DNA of 42,636 nucleotides, taken from NCBI GenBank assembly GCA_018398765.1, contig JAHBMJ010000381.1, positions 6,585-49,220 of the forward strand, in the 5' to 3' direction. Positions 12,418 through 23,690 of the stretch are shown here, piece by piece (within the stretch, counting starts at the first letter, position 1; each line of letters begins with the position of its first letter). This DNA comes from Chromera velia. Taxonomy: Eukaryota > Sar > Chromeraceae. The position numbers and the translations under genes were made by a program. Under the pieces are notes generated by a model that saw only the letters and a program-made list of their open reading frames with translations, ran no database searches and was not told the origin of the DNA.

Positions 12418-14164
12418 CTTGCGTGTATGTGTGTCTGCGTGTGAAGGTGTGAACCCCCCCCCCCACTCTTGCTCTCTGGCCTTTACACGAACAGGCACAC
12501 CCACTCACGGTAATCAAACTGTAGCACGGGCAACAGCAAAGAGGATACAAGCAGGGAAAGAAATGGCAAAGATACACGAATGAAGCGAATCACTCGAGAC
12601 ATGCACAGAAAAAAAAAACACCAAAAAGACTACCGACCGGGTCAGAGAGTACCTTCATCATGCCCTCATGGTTGTCTGCCAGAACTGACAGAGACGATGG
12701 GAGGCCTGCAAACCCAAACCCAAACAAACAGACAAACAGCAAAAGGCCAATTCCAGTAACTCATCGGGATACTTGCAGCCCCCCCTGACATTCAAGTGAG
12801 GGAGGACAGGGCGACAGAGGAGCGGAGAGAGAGATCGAGAGAGAGAAGGATTTGACAGATCTGTGGGGAATCTCGTTCTTATTAACAACCAGTGGACGAA
12901 AAACCAAAAAGCCGACTATGCTCACAGACTGTATGTTTTTCTTCCCTCTCTTCTTCTTTGCACCGACACAGCCAAAAAGGAAAGGAAGAAGAGACCAAAG
13001 GTGGGTAGGATAAACAAACAAAAAGCTCACGATTCAAGCCAACAGGCAGACAGATAGACATAGACAGACCTGCCCTGGTTCTGCTCCTTGCAAGGTCCTT
13101 CAGGTCTATACAGTCCTCATGGAGCTTCTTCACGCTCTTGTTGCGACAGACCTGCAAGCACATGTACGGACATGGAGTGACGGGCTGCGGCAAAAGAACT
13201 TAAGTGTACAGCTGGCTCGAGAATTTGTGGAAAACAAAAACTGAATGCTTTCTCGCGGCACAGTTCATCTTCTTTCCTCATAAGTCCACTGTTCTTCCTT
13301 GCATGCACCTCTGCAATACAGGTCTCAAATCCTCACCCTCCCATTTGGATGGTCTTTACTCCTTTTCCCGTTCACTTTCGTCGGGGCTAAAACAAAAGAA
13401 ATCGAATTGGAAAAAACAAAGCGAAAGTCGCAGTCACGCAGAGCGACACGCACACACCGACTCACCGCCACAACTAGTGGGTCCATCTGAGAGAGCTCAA
13501 ATCGCAGTCGCAACATGTCCCCCTGTGCCTGCCCGATGAGGCTCAAAAACACACTGGTCAGAAGATCCTGTCGGGGCTTCAGTTCGAAGGTACCAGTCAC
13601 ACAGTAGCAGTTCCTTCTCCCTGTGCAAAAAAATTCGTATGAGTCGTAGGAGACAAGCTCAAGAAAGTTCCCGCCCTCTTTGGTGTCCACGAAAGAGAAA
13701 TTCTCTGCAAAAGACTCCCGAAGTCCCCTGGCGAGGCCTTCTGCTATTTTCTGATTCTCCCCGCTGCCCGTAAAGATCAGAACCAACGAGAGCACACACC
13801 ACCCGAGGACCAAACTTTCACGCCAATAGAACGACATCATATCCTCAAAACTCATCGGAGGAGGGCGCGAATGTCCACCCGGTCGTCCCTGTCCCTGCGC
13901 CCCCCCTCCAGAAGGCATACTGAAGGGAGGGTCGCCGTCTCCTCCGTATGAATTTTGTGTGTCCTCTTCAATGAACTGCACCGTGCCACCAGAACTGCTC
14001 TCATCCTCAGCAGCCGCTACAGGCAGAGGAAAAAAAGAAAAAGCTGGAGCTCTGCCCTGTCCTAAGGCATCCCGACTCAGGTCTGCGCAAAAGAAAATTA
14101 CCACACAGACAACGCAGGACAGCAGAAACAGACGGGGTCGTAGTCCACGAGACGTCGTTTTCAT
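10831..14164 (-). CDS. CCDC47: CCDC47-like ER membrane protein (DUF1682 family)
   Basis: Five minus-strand exons join in frame: 13466-14164, 13070-13151, 12653-12705, 11669-11859 and 10831-11203 (465 aa, stop TAG); human CCDC47 has about 480. The ATG at 14164 begins a hydrophobic signal segment. An acidic/Gly-Pro-rich luminal region follows, then a membrane segment (SLVLGWCVLSLVLIF), NQKIAEG, a GRRNCYC motif and RQDLL, all in the family order. Exon 2 gives CRNKSVKKLHEDCIDLKDL, exon 3 LPSSLSVLADNHEGMMK, and the C-terminus is a long Lys/Glu/Arg coiled coil ending KNPRMKVMKGI, as in CCDC47. By family, it binds calcium, sits in the ER membrane, and works in the PAT complex of the multipass translocon. 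A 60-base stretch (about 14028-14087) with a strong polypyrimidine/TAG end could be an in-frame mini-intron; the frame is open either way. The gene is divergent from the DUF3131 gene. Confidence 0.85.
11371..11401. repeat. (TG)n microsatellite
   Basis: Pure TG run in the last intron of CCDC47, preceded by a CT-rich tract and a short segment that recurs in the neighbouring intron near 12306. Confidence 0.95.
12339..12413. repeat. (CT)n(GT)n compound microsatellite
   Basis: A CT run (12339-12374) passes directly into a GT run (12375-12413) within the 793-base third intron of CCDC47. Confidence 0.95.
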
Positions 14165-14969
14165 TTTCTGGTTCTGCGGAGCCGGCACACCTGTACACAG
14201 CCAGACACACTCTGGGCACAAGACAAAAAGACGAGCGCTGCGCTGCCAGAAAAGAGGGAGAGGAAAGATGGGGAAAGGGCGTTCCAATGAAAAAGGAAGC
14301 TAGGAGTGAAGATGATCGATTGAAGATGAAAATCTATGAAAATCTCGACTCTCTGACAGCGCGAGATGCGCGCGGCACGCGAGGGCCGCCAAAAGCATGC
14401 ATGCCAAAACTGAACGCGCACGCGCTTTTTTTTTCGTGGGTCGCGGAATGTCGCGGAATGTCGCGGAATGTCGCGGATGGTCGCGGAGTGTTGCGCAATA
14501 TTGCGCAAGATTGCGCAAGACAATCGAAGACAAGGGCGGAGATTTGCGGAGCATACATCGTTGTGCTACGTTGTGCTGCCAGCTCTCCGAGGTTGACTGA
14601 ATTCCCGGTTGATTGTTTGAGCTTCAATGCTGAGCAATGAAGCCTGAGAATCAAATGAACTCAAAGAGAACAGCGTGATAAGAATTCGACCGACAAGGAA
14701 CAATCCTGAGCCAGCAAGTGCGTGTCAAAGTCAACACAACAGCGAATCTCAGAGATTCAGACTGAGCACCGTACCTTTTCCTTTCTCCGTTGAAACCGTA
14801 AGTCTGTCGATTCCCTTCGGGTTGGCAGACAAGCGCACAGGGACGTCCTGTACAAAGTAAACCTGAATCCCATAGACGAGATCGACGGATCGACGAAGAA
14901 CCAGTCTGTCCACCCAACAAACCAAGCAAAAGAGCAACAGTCGTCAAACGAAAGAAAGAAACCGACCAA
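14165..14969. promoter_or_regulatory. Divergent promoter region of CCDC47 and the DUF3131 gene
   Basis: This 805-base spacer lies between two head-to-head start codons, so it should hold both promoters and 5' UTRs. Its central part is CpG-rich (around 14350-14520) and contains the 10-bp-period array annotated separately. No protein-like ORF was found. Confidence 0.55.
14441..14520. repeat. Eight-unit, 10-bp tandem array in a bidirectional promoter
   Basis: Eight units follow each other with no slippage: TCGCGGAATG three times, TCGCGGATGG, TCGCGGAGTG, TTGCGCAATA, TTGCGCAAGA twice. The period is exactly 10 bases, close to one helical turn, and the second half is a palindromic TTGCGCAA box. A phased set of protein-binding sites is the natural reading, but this is inference. 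Confidence 0.85.
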
Positions 14970-17966
14970 ATGACACGCTCCGTAGGCTCACCCCCGTCGT
15001 TCCGTTTGCTTTTGGTCAGCTTCTTCATTTTCCACATTGCCATTCAGCTATCCGCTGCCGCTGGAACTCCAAAGAAGGCAAAAGGAGAAGAACCCCAGCA
15101 GACGACAACCAACCCAAAAGGGCTCCTTAGAGGTTCCAAACAACTCCCAAGAGAGATCTACGCAACAACAGAAGCAGCACAAATCGGCACCGACCCATTT
15201 GACATTGAAGTAGAGAGAGCAGACATGGACAAAGGGGCCCATTCCATCAAGATTGGGGGACGTTTGGTGTTCGAAGAAAGAAGCAGAGAGACGAACCGCG
15301 AGTTCATCAGACAAGAAGCGTTGAAGAATTGGAAGTTTTTCGAAGATTTCACCTCCACAGACACAGGTCTCGTGGAAGATTCGGTCGACTTCTCTGACGT
15401 CGACCTAAGTTCCATCAACCCGAATGACCCTGCCTCCAGAACACAAGGGAGACGGGCAGAATACACCAGTCCCACAAACGTAGGCCTGTCCCTCACAGCC
15501 GTTGTTTCTGCATTTCAATTGGGGTTCATTGACAGGGCGGACGCCATTCGTCGCCTGTCTGCAACCCTGAACACTCTGAGTACAATGGACCACTGGAAGG
15601 GTTTGACATTCAACTGGATCACTGTACCAGAGGGGAATTCTCGAAGCAACTGGGTCTCCTCAGTTGACTCAGGCAACCTGATGGCATCCCTGTTGGTTGT
15701 CTCCGCAGCCTTTCCAGACGAGCTCCCCCAAGCTGACATGCTCTACAAACGTGCACAGTCAGCAGAGTCGCTCTGGAATACAGAGAGACAGCAATACAGA
15801 ATCGGTGCCAATGTTCTCATTCCCGGCCTAGGCGCCAATCCCCTCCACAAGGACGTCCCTCTGGGAGAAGAGGGCAAGCAGAAGGGGGAAGAAGAGGGCC
15901 CACCTGTAGCGGCATCAGAAGAAGCACAAGAGAAGAAGGAGAAAAGCGAGACGGAGCAGGGAGAACAGGACTTCCCTGCAGTTCCCAGCATCTACCACTA
16001 TGGTCAGTCTGCTGCCTGGGAGAGCAGTCTTTCTTTGTGGTTCCATGAGTACTCCAGACATCCCATAAGATTGATCAAGGCTTCTGTTCTCTCCTTATGT
16101 CTTCTTTGCTTCTGCTTCGATGGCTTCATTGATTCCACTAGATAGGGAAAAGGTGTGTTTCTGTGTGTAGGGAGGCAAGAAATCTCTTTGCGTACCTGTC
16201 TGCTTTTCTCACTGCCTTCACTCATCGACGGATTTCCCTCCCACCCCCAGTAGTTCTCATGACTTTCCTTCTTTCCTTTCCCTCTCTCTTGTTTTTGCAG
16301 CGGTGTTCAATTCAGAAGCACGCACCCTCTACTACCTAGCAGCAGCAGAGAGAGCAATCTCGCAGGAACAACTTGTTGAGGTCTGTCGAGAAAGAAAGAC
16401 AGGGGGAGTTCTCTTGTGTGTCTGTCTCTGTCTCTTTCCTTCTCCACTGCTGCCTCCTCTTCGTTCCTTCCTTTCCACCAAGTATTTCGCTTTTTCGACC
16501 ACTCCCGGAAATCTGGGAAAGGATCGAGGCCAAATTCTGTCTGTCCATATTCTTGTCTCTTGACCCTCTCCTTACGTCTCTCCCTTTTCTTTTCATATTA
16601 ATATTTTGAAATCATATTTGCCGTGCCTCGAGAGGGCTCCGATTGCCTTGTGTCAGTGAGTGACCTTCGCTGAGACGGCACCTCTTCACCGTCTCCCTTT
16701 GTCATGCAACATTCCGAAAGAGCCGCCTCTCCTCCTATTTACTTGTACTTGCGCACAGGGTCCAAACTTCACCCTCCCCGTCCCCGAGCCGGAAGAGTTC
16801 GGTTGGGGTCCTGTCGAGCCTCGGGAGATTTTCTTTGGTGGTCGGCCCGTGAACCTGGGCAGAAGCGGGAAGACTCTGTCGCCTACAGGTGGGTGAAGGG
16901 GAGAGGGCTTTTCTCTTTCCTTCTCGCTCTCGCTTTCTCTGCCTCTCTCTTTCTCTCCCTCTCTCCCTTCATCTCTCTGTGTCTGTATACGTGTGTAAAC
17001 TCGAGTAAATCACTTTCTGCCTTTTTGCAGGCGGAGCCTACTATGTGACTGCCCTCGGTGAGCGTGTGCTGGCCTTGCTCCCTTCCTGGGGAGGCAGCGC
17101 TTTCGAGACGATGCTTCCCTCCCTGTTTGTGGACGAGTGGGCACTCTGCAGGTCTGTCTGCATGTCTGTCTGTCTGTTTGTCTGTCTGCCTGTACAGGAG
17201 AAGAAGAAACATACAGTCTGTCTGCATGTTTACGCGGATACTGGTGTACATTGAAATGGAGAGACAGTGAAGGACAGGGTCAAAAAGGGCTTTGCATCTG
17301 TTGATTTCCGGGTCTAAGAGAAGATTGCAAGAGTTTCATCTCTTTTTGTGTCCTTCCAAAAGGAGTCTGCATGGCCCCATCAGGAAGAAAAGAGAGGATC
17401 AGTTTGGTTTTTGAGAATCTCCTCTGTGGTCTCGATGATTCAATGTGTCTTTCCCCCGTCCTCTCCGAGCGCCTCTGCCTGCCTTCCCTCGACAACAAAA
17501 TTTTCTCCAGCACGCCTCACCTCTCTTCTTCTTCTTGTCCCGCCATCTCTACCTTTTCAGACCTTTTTCACTTCTTCTCTTTCACCCCCCTTCCCCTTCT
17601 TCTCTCTCTGCCCTTCCAGAGGCAGAGGGGAGAGCCGAACCCAGGGCCAGGGCCTGGCAGCCAATCAGGTGGCCCAGTACAGTGCTCAGAGACTGCAGGC
17701 CATCGAGATCGGGCACACGCTGTGGGGCTACTCGCCTGCGAGACGTCTGGATGGAACCTATGGGGAGATGGGCGTGTCGGTCGCAGGAATCAAAGGGTCC
17801 GTCAGTAGAGTAGAGTAGAGAGACAGAGGGCAGGGAGAAGTGTATGTGCCGCTGGGGACTTTCTGGGAGATTGAGGTGCAAAACTGAAATATGCATACAG
17901 AGACGGAGGTAGGAAGGCAGATAGACAGACAAAAGAGAGAGAGATTGACGCACACACAAACATCAA

Positions 17967-18009
<43 letters not shown>

Positions 18010-18012
18010 CGC

Positions 18013-18047
<35 letters not shown>

Positions 18048-18820
18048 AAGACAGAGAGAGAGAAACACAATGCTTGCTTTTTGATGTGTCCTTTCTTGTT
18101 TTGTTTTGTTTTGTTTTTAGTCCTGCTTCCATTTATTAGAGTCAGAAAAATCCCCGCAAAGGACACTTTCTCCTCTTCGTGAGTGTCGTGAAAGCTGTCT
18201 AGCCAATCTGAGATCCATGCGGTCTTGTTTGAGCATGTGAATGAGTGTAAGGAGTGCAATCTGTCTGCTTTCACCTTTTCTTCTCTCTCTGTGCATGATG
18301 CAGGTACAGACCCACCGACGTGACCCCCCACGCCTCCATGGTGTTCCTCGAGATCGATCCCGACGCGGTCGTGGCCAACTGGAGGAAGCTGTACGATCCT
18401 GAATACGCACAGACAACAGGAGCGGTGCACCCGGTGTACGGTCCTTTCGACGCGGTGCCGCCCCAGAGGCACGAGAAGGCGCGGAGGGAGAGGGAGAGAC
18501 TGGAGTTGGAGAGAGACGATGGCAGCGGGTCCGAGAAGCAAGCAGCAGAGCACCCAGGGAGACGGCACCCGGGGGTGGCACTTCCCGTGTTGCTTTCTTT
18601 GGATGTAGGTATGCAATTTCTTTCGATGAGTAACTACCTGCTTGCTGGGACTGGGAAGAGTCCCAAGGAGCTGTTGATGTCAACAATGGGGGACACCCTC
18701 GCCGAGGGGGGTATGATGCTTTGGGACAAGGTGATATTCGACCAGGCAGGGGAGGAGGCTCTAGTTGCTGCAGCTCTCGAACTGCAGAGGGTAGATGGGG
18801 GGGGTGACGCGGTCTTTTAG
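14970..18820 (+). CDS. Secreted glycoamylase-like / DUF3131-type protein
   Basis: Six exons join in frame: 14970-16002, 16301-16380, 16759-16888, 17031-17151, 17620-17796 and 18304-18820 (685 aa, stop TAG). The N-terminus is a signal peptide. Residues from about 105 give NWKFFEDFTSTDTGLVED, YTSPTNVGLSLTAVVSA, FNWITV and SSVDSGNLMASLLV, the hallmark of the bacterial glycoamylase/DUF3131 fold (an alpha/alpha barrel). Further family marks are SWGGSAFETMLPSLF, a LWGYSPA site, TPHASMVFLEIDPDAVVANW and LSLDVGMQFLSMSNYL. The exact reaction is not known from sequence; relatives act on polysaccharides or lie next to cyclic glucan synthases. A Glu/Lys-rich insert (about 295-335) is eukaryote-like low complexity. 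Bacterial relatives dominate the family as I know it, so ancient horizontal transfer followed by intron gain is likely. The 3' end is the least certain part. Confidence 0.78.
17971..18044. repeat. (CA)n(GA)n microsatellite
   Basis: CA run (17971-18006) followed by a GA run (18015-18044) in the last intron of the DUF3131 gene. Confidence 0.95.
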
Positions 18821-19040
18821 GATCCGTAGAGGCAGCAGAGAGAAGAAGGGGGAATGGGTAGACGAACAGAGGGAGGCACGAAAGAAGAGAGTCATTTCTC
18901 TCACGTCCATTTCTCGTAAATGTCGTTCTGGTCCTATTTCCCCTTTTCTTTTCAATGCGCCTTTGGGCAATCCGTCTCGCTCCGTCTCCCTCTTTTACAC
19001 CAAGCCTTCAACCTTTTTTCTTTGCCTGTGGGCACGCACA

Positions 19041-19614
19041 GAAAAAAGAGAGAGACAAATCAAAAGGACTGGTGCGTGCCTCTAGAGAGCAAGACGGAGG
19101 AGGGTGTCTGGCTGTTTTTGCTGCTCTTTGCTCTGATCCTTCGCCTCCTCTTCCGACTTCATGCGACATCATTCTATTAATATTTAGAAAGGGAATGCAG
19201 GGAATCAAACGGTTGAAAGCAACAACAACATCAACAAACTCTACCACTTTTCTTTCTCACTCCCCCTCTCCTCTTTTCCTGTTTTCTCTTTCCCTTCCTG
19301 CTTTTCCACCCCTCTCCCATCCGGCAGGCAAAGAAAAAAGAGAGAGACAAATCAAAAGGACTGGTGCGTGCCTCTAGAGAGCAAGACGGAGGAGGGTGTC
19401 TGGCTGTTTTTGCTGCTCTTTGCTCTGATCCTTCGCCTCCTCTTCCGACTTCATGCGACATCATTCTATTAATATTTAGAAAGGGAATGCAGGGAATCAA
19501 ACGGTTGAAAGCAACAACCACATCAACAAACTCTACCACTTTTCTTTCTCACTCCCCCTCTCCTCTTTTCCTGTTTTCTCTTTCCCTTCCTGCTTTTCCA
19601 CCCCTCTCCCATCC
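19041..19614. repeat. 292-bp-period tandem duplication
   Basis: 19041-19322 is repeated at 19333-19614 with a 10-base joint (GGCAGGCAAA region). By eye the two 282-base arms differ at one site (CAACAACAACATC against CAACAACCACATC), so the duplication is very recent or maintained by conversion. It is non-coding. Confidence 0.93.
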
Positions 19615-20177
19615 TTCATTCCACCTCCCTCCCCCTCCGACCTTTCCCTGTCTCTCTACCTTCTTTCCTATGGTATCGGTCTGGGTAGGTCAGGGGAAGA
19701 GAAAAGAGGAAGAGGCAGAGACAAGAGGGAGGGAGAGAGCTATCAGAGCAAGCAAAAAAAGAAACGAAAGTTCGCTCTTTATGATCATTGGTTAGTTGGG
19801 TTCCTTGTTTGTTTGTCTGCTGCTGGCACTTCCTTTCTTCCTTCCTTTTTCTTTCGAAAAGTCCTTCCTTCCTTTCTTCCCTCTTCCCTTCCTCCTGTTC
19901 CTCCGTCCTTCTTTCTTCATCTTCTGCCTCGCTTCTCTTTTCTTGACAGAATTGATTCAAGAGACGTAGACAGAACTCAATGCAAGCAGACATGCAGGCA
20001 GAGAGAAATGGATAACGTCGTTGAGGAAGGCGTTTGGATGGACTTGGCCTGTCAAACGGTACAGGAGGGAAGGAGATAAAAGGGGGAAGTCTCAAACGAC
20101 GGGAGCAGTCAGAGAGAGCCCCGATGGGTCGACAGACTGCACGTGATGGCTGCGACTGAATGCCGGAACGACGTTGC

Positions 20178-20179
<2 letters not shown>

Positions 20180-20216
<37 letters not shown>
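20180..20216. repeat. (CA)n microsatellite
   Basis: Pure CA run in intergenic DNA. Confidence 0.95.
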
Positions 20217-22008
20217 AGAGAACAACAGAATGTAGGGGAAAGAAGATCGAATACCTCATGCGGAGTCCTTCCTCCCACCTGCATGGACATGCGCGGGAAG
20301 AAAAAGAAGGGAACAGAGACCAAGAAGATGGAGAGAAGCTGATTCTCTCTTTTGTCGGTCTATCTGAATTCATTCTTTTGTCAATCAAAAAACGCTTCCC
20401 CGTGCTCCATGGACTGATGTCGGTCTGTCCCTCTGACCCTCCTTCCTTCCTTCAGACAGCAGCGAGGGGGCGATCGAAGAACTCCTCTACGAATTCGAGG
20501 AGAAAGAGGAGGAGTCAAACGGGGCGTGAGCAAAGAAAGAAATGAAAATGGAATGACGAAGCCCCCAAACTCACTGCATGAAGTCAGAAAAAGAAGAGAA
20601 AGGTTGAGGGCATGATGAGGGAATGAAGAGAAGAAGGAAGCAAAACCAGCAGATAGAGTGGGGGACGATCGACCCAGGGGGAGCACGTCAGTCAGGCGCC
20701 CCTTGATTTAAGAATTCATACTCCATTTCTCTTTCTTCCACCGTCTCTCTTGTTTGCTCGGTCGGAGAGACAACCTGTGTGTCTGTCTGTTTGTGTCTCA
20801 ACCTGTCTGTCCGTCCGAGCTTTTTCTAGGCCATTCTTCCTCGCCGTCTTCCACTCACCGTTTTTGCGATCCTTCCTGCCCTCGCTCCTCATAAATTTCA
20901 ATGAGGCCGAGACGTGACTGCAGCAGCAGTATTGCTCTTAGACCTCTATGGTCAGAAGGAGATGAAGGCCATCCGTCGATCGACTCTTTTGCATGTCCAT
21001 TACATGGTGCGTCGTCTTGAGGTGCCTCGTGGTGACTCAAACATGTGGTAGATGCTCTGCAGGCGCAGGCATTTCTGGGCAGTTTGTGACAACAGGCAGA
21101 TTGATGCAAAGGAGGAGAGGAGCAAACAGGAACAAGTGAAGGGGGGCAAAGAAGTCACCCCGAGCGGGAGAGACACAACGGAAGAAGAGAGGGAGGGAAC
21201 ATGTTGGCATGGATTATGACTGCACAGACGTTGTGTGGCTGGCTGGCTACCGAATTCACGAAAGAAGGAGAAAGAGGTTGGCAGAGAGAGAGAGTTCCGT
21301 GACGCTTCCGGTCCCTCTGCCTGCCCATCTCTTTTCTTCTCTTCCTTCTTTCGAGTTACCTGTGAAGTTGTCCTGCCTGCATGCAAGCACAATTTGATCC
21401 ACATGCATCCAAGCTGAGCAAGACTCGGACAAGTTCCCGGTCTACGAGTTGTCCAGGTGTTTGCTTCTTCTAAGTCATTCTTTCTGCCTGCACTTCGATT
21501 AACGCATTTGTTGATCGCTTTCTCTCTGAGTTGCCGGGCGATGAGAAGAGAAAGCAAAGAAAGCAATGTTGATGCAAGTGCTTCCTTTTTTCATCATCTG
21601 TGCAAGTGTGGTGGTTAGCTGCTGATGCTTCAAAGAGAAAGACCTGTTGACGCTACACGTACAGTGTCTTAAAAAAAAAGAGTGAACATTGAAAAACCAC
21701 TCACTTGGACTAGGACTTGGCTAGGGACTTGGATAGACTTGGAATGCCAAGTGGCTGAAAGACGCGCTACAAGCGGGCTTTATACACGCTGGTGTGCAAA
21801 TAACTACATAAAATATGAGAACTTCCATTTAAAATGGATCCGTTCATACCTATAGGCTATAGCTAAGATCGAAAAGGGCATTTGAAGGTGGTATCACAGT
21901 GCTTACAACATCAAATTCTACATCAAATTGTCATCAATTAAGGTGTTTACTCATGATATAATTATACTGCTAGTACCCATATAAAAAAATCCTGAAATTG
22001 GTCTTAAC

Positions 22009-23690
22009 TAGGGATATCTATCGTATTGTATCGGTATCGTATCGGAATTTAACGTTCCAAAAAAAGGGGGTATCTTTGATAATTTTGATGCTGAAATAAA
22101 ATTTTTAGCATACGAGGTAGTGACTATGTTTGATTTGATTTGATTTGATTTGATTTGATTTAAGTTAGGGCTTAAGCTCAAATCAAATATCCAGTCAGGG
22201 AGGACCTAGTGTTTAAAGACCTATCAAATACGATCAAATATTTGATCAATATGACTTTCAACCTCAAATATGAAGGTCCCGAAAAAACTTTTGTAAGTAC
22301 CGATCCGTCACGCATGCTGATTCAAATGAAAAAACCTAAATCTTGATGGTTTGCTCTCAAAAAAAAAAGTTTTGAGCTGCATTGAAATTGATGTTTCACC
22401 CCCTTTTACTTCATGCAGAGGTAAACCGATCAGCTGAACGTTTTCCCGAACAGCTGTGTTGACTTTTCTGGTGCTGGAACATCTTTTACGGCCCTCTTTT
22501 TGAGCGTCTGCAAACATTTTACACCCCATAAAGACATGTCACACAATCCGACAAGGTCGAACGGGAAGAAGGAGGCATTTGTTTTTAGAGCCGGGTACGC
22601 AAAAAAAATATGGTCCATGCAAAAGGGGGCAAATGTGATTTAGTGTCAGATGAAAATATAAGGAGCTGAGGGGGAAAGAGAAACTATTTGCGGCTGTGAG
22701 TATACAGCAGCGGCAACCAGTTCTTTTCAAACCCACCTCATCAATCAGCATGGCTTGACGATCACGTCTGACAAACAAATAGCAAACGTGTGCGCGGTTC
22801 TCGTCTTTTTCACCCAGGAGCACCCACTCCTGGAAAGCCGAAAAGCCAGAGAAAAAGCTCTCAGCAGCTCCCACCACCGATCGATTCGATTCATATTGAA
22901 GAAAGTGATCATGAAAAAGAGGAAAAGGAAGTGCCATAAAGCTGAGTGATTGTCACCTCAATTTTGGTACGTGCTCTAACTTTATCGTATCAACAAAAAG
23001 TCATATACAATTTCAAATCTATTAATTTTACGTTCTTAATCTCTATTAGTACTAGAGTGAGTCTCAGTGACTAGTGTATATACACTGCCACACAGGCATA
23101 TTTTTTTTACGGAACTGATAAGTTATAATTTTATATATATTTTTTTAAATTTTTGAAACACACATCAGAAATGTTCTGATAACTATTGTCATGAGAAAAA
23201 TGATCAGAGTGACAGTAAGTCAGTGACTCAGTGAGGAACTCTAAGAGGTTAACCTCAAATCTTACCTCAAATATCAAATATTTGAGGTTGAAGCTCAAAT
23301 CAAATCAAATCAAATCAAATCAAATCACATCAAATCAAATATAATCAAATCAAACATGGTCACTAGTACGAGGCTAAAACCTATAGTGCAAACAGTATCA
23401 TTCGTCAAACTAAAAACTTTTTGTAAAAACCTCATGTTTTTAAAGAGTCAACTTTACTTAGAAAATGGGCTTCGAAACGTTTAGAAGGCCAAACTACCCC
23501 CCTAACCCCCCCTTTTAAAAGAGTCAACACATCATCAGATTAGTAGTAGTCCTTCACAAATATTCACATGCAAGCTCTAAGCAGGCCGATACTAACCAAT
23601 ACTCGGCCGCTCGAGAAAGAACCAATAGTCAATACTTCGATACCGATACCAATATAATACGATACGATATCGATACAATAGCTATCCCTA
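22009..23690. mobile_element. hAT-like MITE, unit 1 copy (split by a second insertion)
   Basis: Ends are inverted: TAGGGATATCTATCGTATTG on the left and the complement of TAGGGATAGCTATTGTATCG on the right. Both sides carry the 8-bp duplication GTCTTAAC (22001-22008, 23691-23698). 8-bp duplications and a YARNG terminus are hAT marks. It has no transposase. Removing the inner element and one of its 8-bp duplications leaves 426 bp, the same length as the unit 2 copy. Confidence 0.85.
22118..23365. mobile_element. Nested hAT-like non-autonomous element, 1248 bp, unit 1 only
   Basis: Terminal inverted repeats begin TAGTGACTATGTTTGATTTG (left) and TAGTGACCATGTTTGATTTG (right, complement strand). 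Flanks are ATACGAGG (22110-22117) and GTACGAGG (23366-23373); unit 2 has a single GTACGAGG at the empty site, so the 8-bp target duplication is confirmed by comparison. TAGTG fits the hAT YARNG terminus. Both ends are packed with CAAAT/ATTTG words, typical of subterminal transposase-binding repeats. Interior antisense ORFs (22308-22529, 22539-22937) are not recognisable as a transposase. Confidence 0.88.

Larger units (their letters stand above)
18821..21002. other. Low-complexity, gene-poor region
   Basis: About 2.2 kb with strong pyrimidine/purine strand bias and CA, CTTC and TGTC repeats. I found no complete gene. It contains the 292-bp tandem duplication and one short exon-like segment near 20455-20529. 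ORFs of 80-235 codons here are Ser/Pro/Arg/Cys-rich products of biased sequence. Confidence 0.6.

Noticed and set aside
12119..12583. ORFs across the CT/GT repeat that looked like a missing CCDC47 exon
   Set aside because: Exon 3 (ending MMK) joins directly and in phase to the exon at 11859 (IVKGLAEHERL), matching the family without a gap.
19008..19539. Two nearly identical 79- and 102-codon minus ORFs
   Set aside because: They are the same non-coding 292-bp repeat read twice and have no protein-like composition or splice support.
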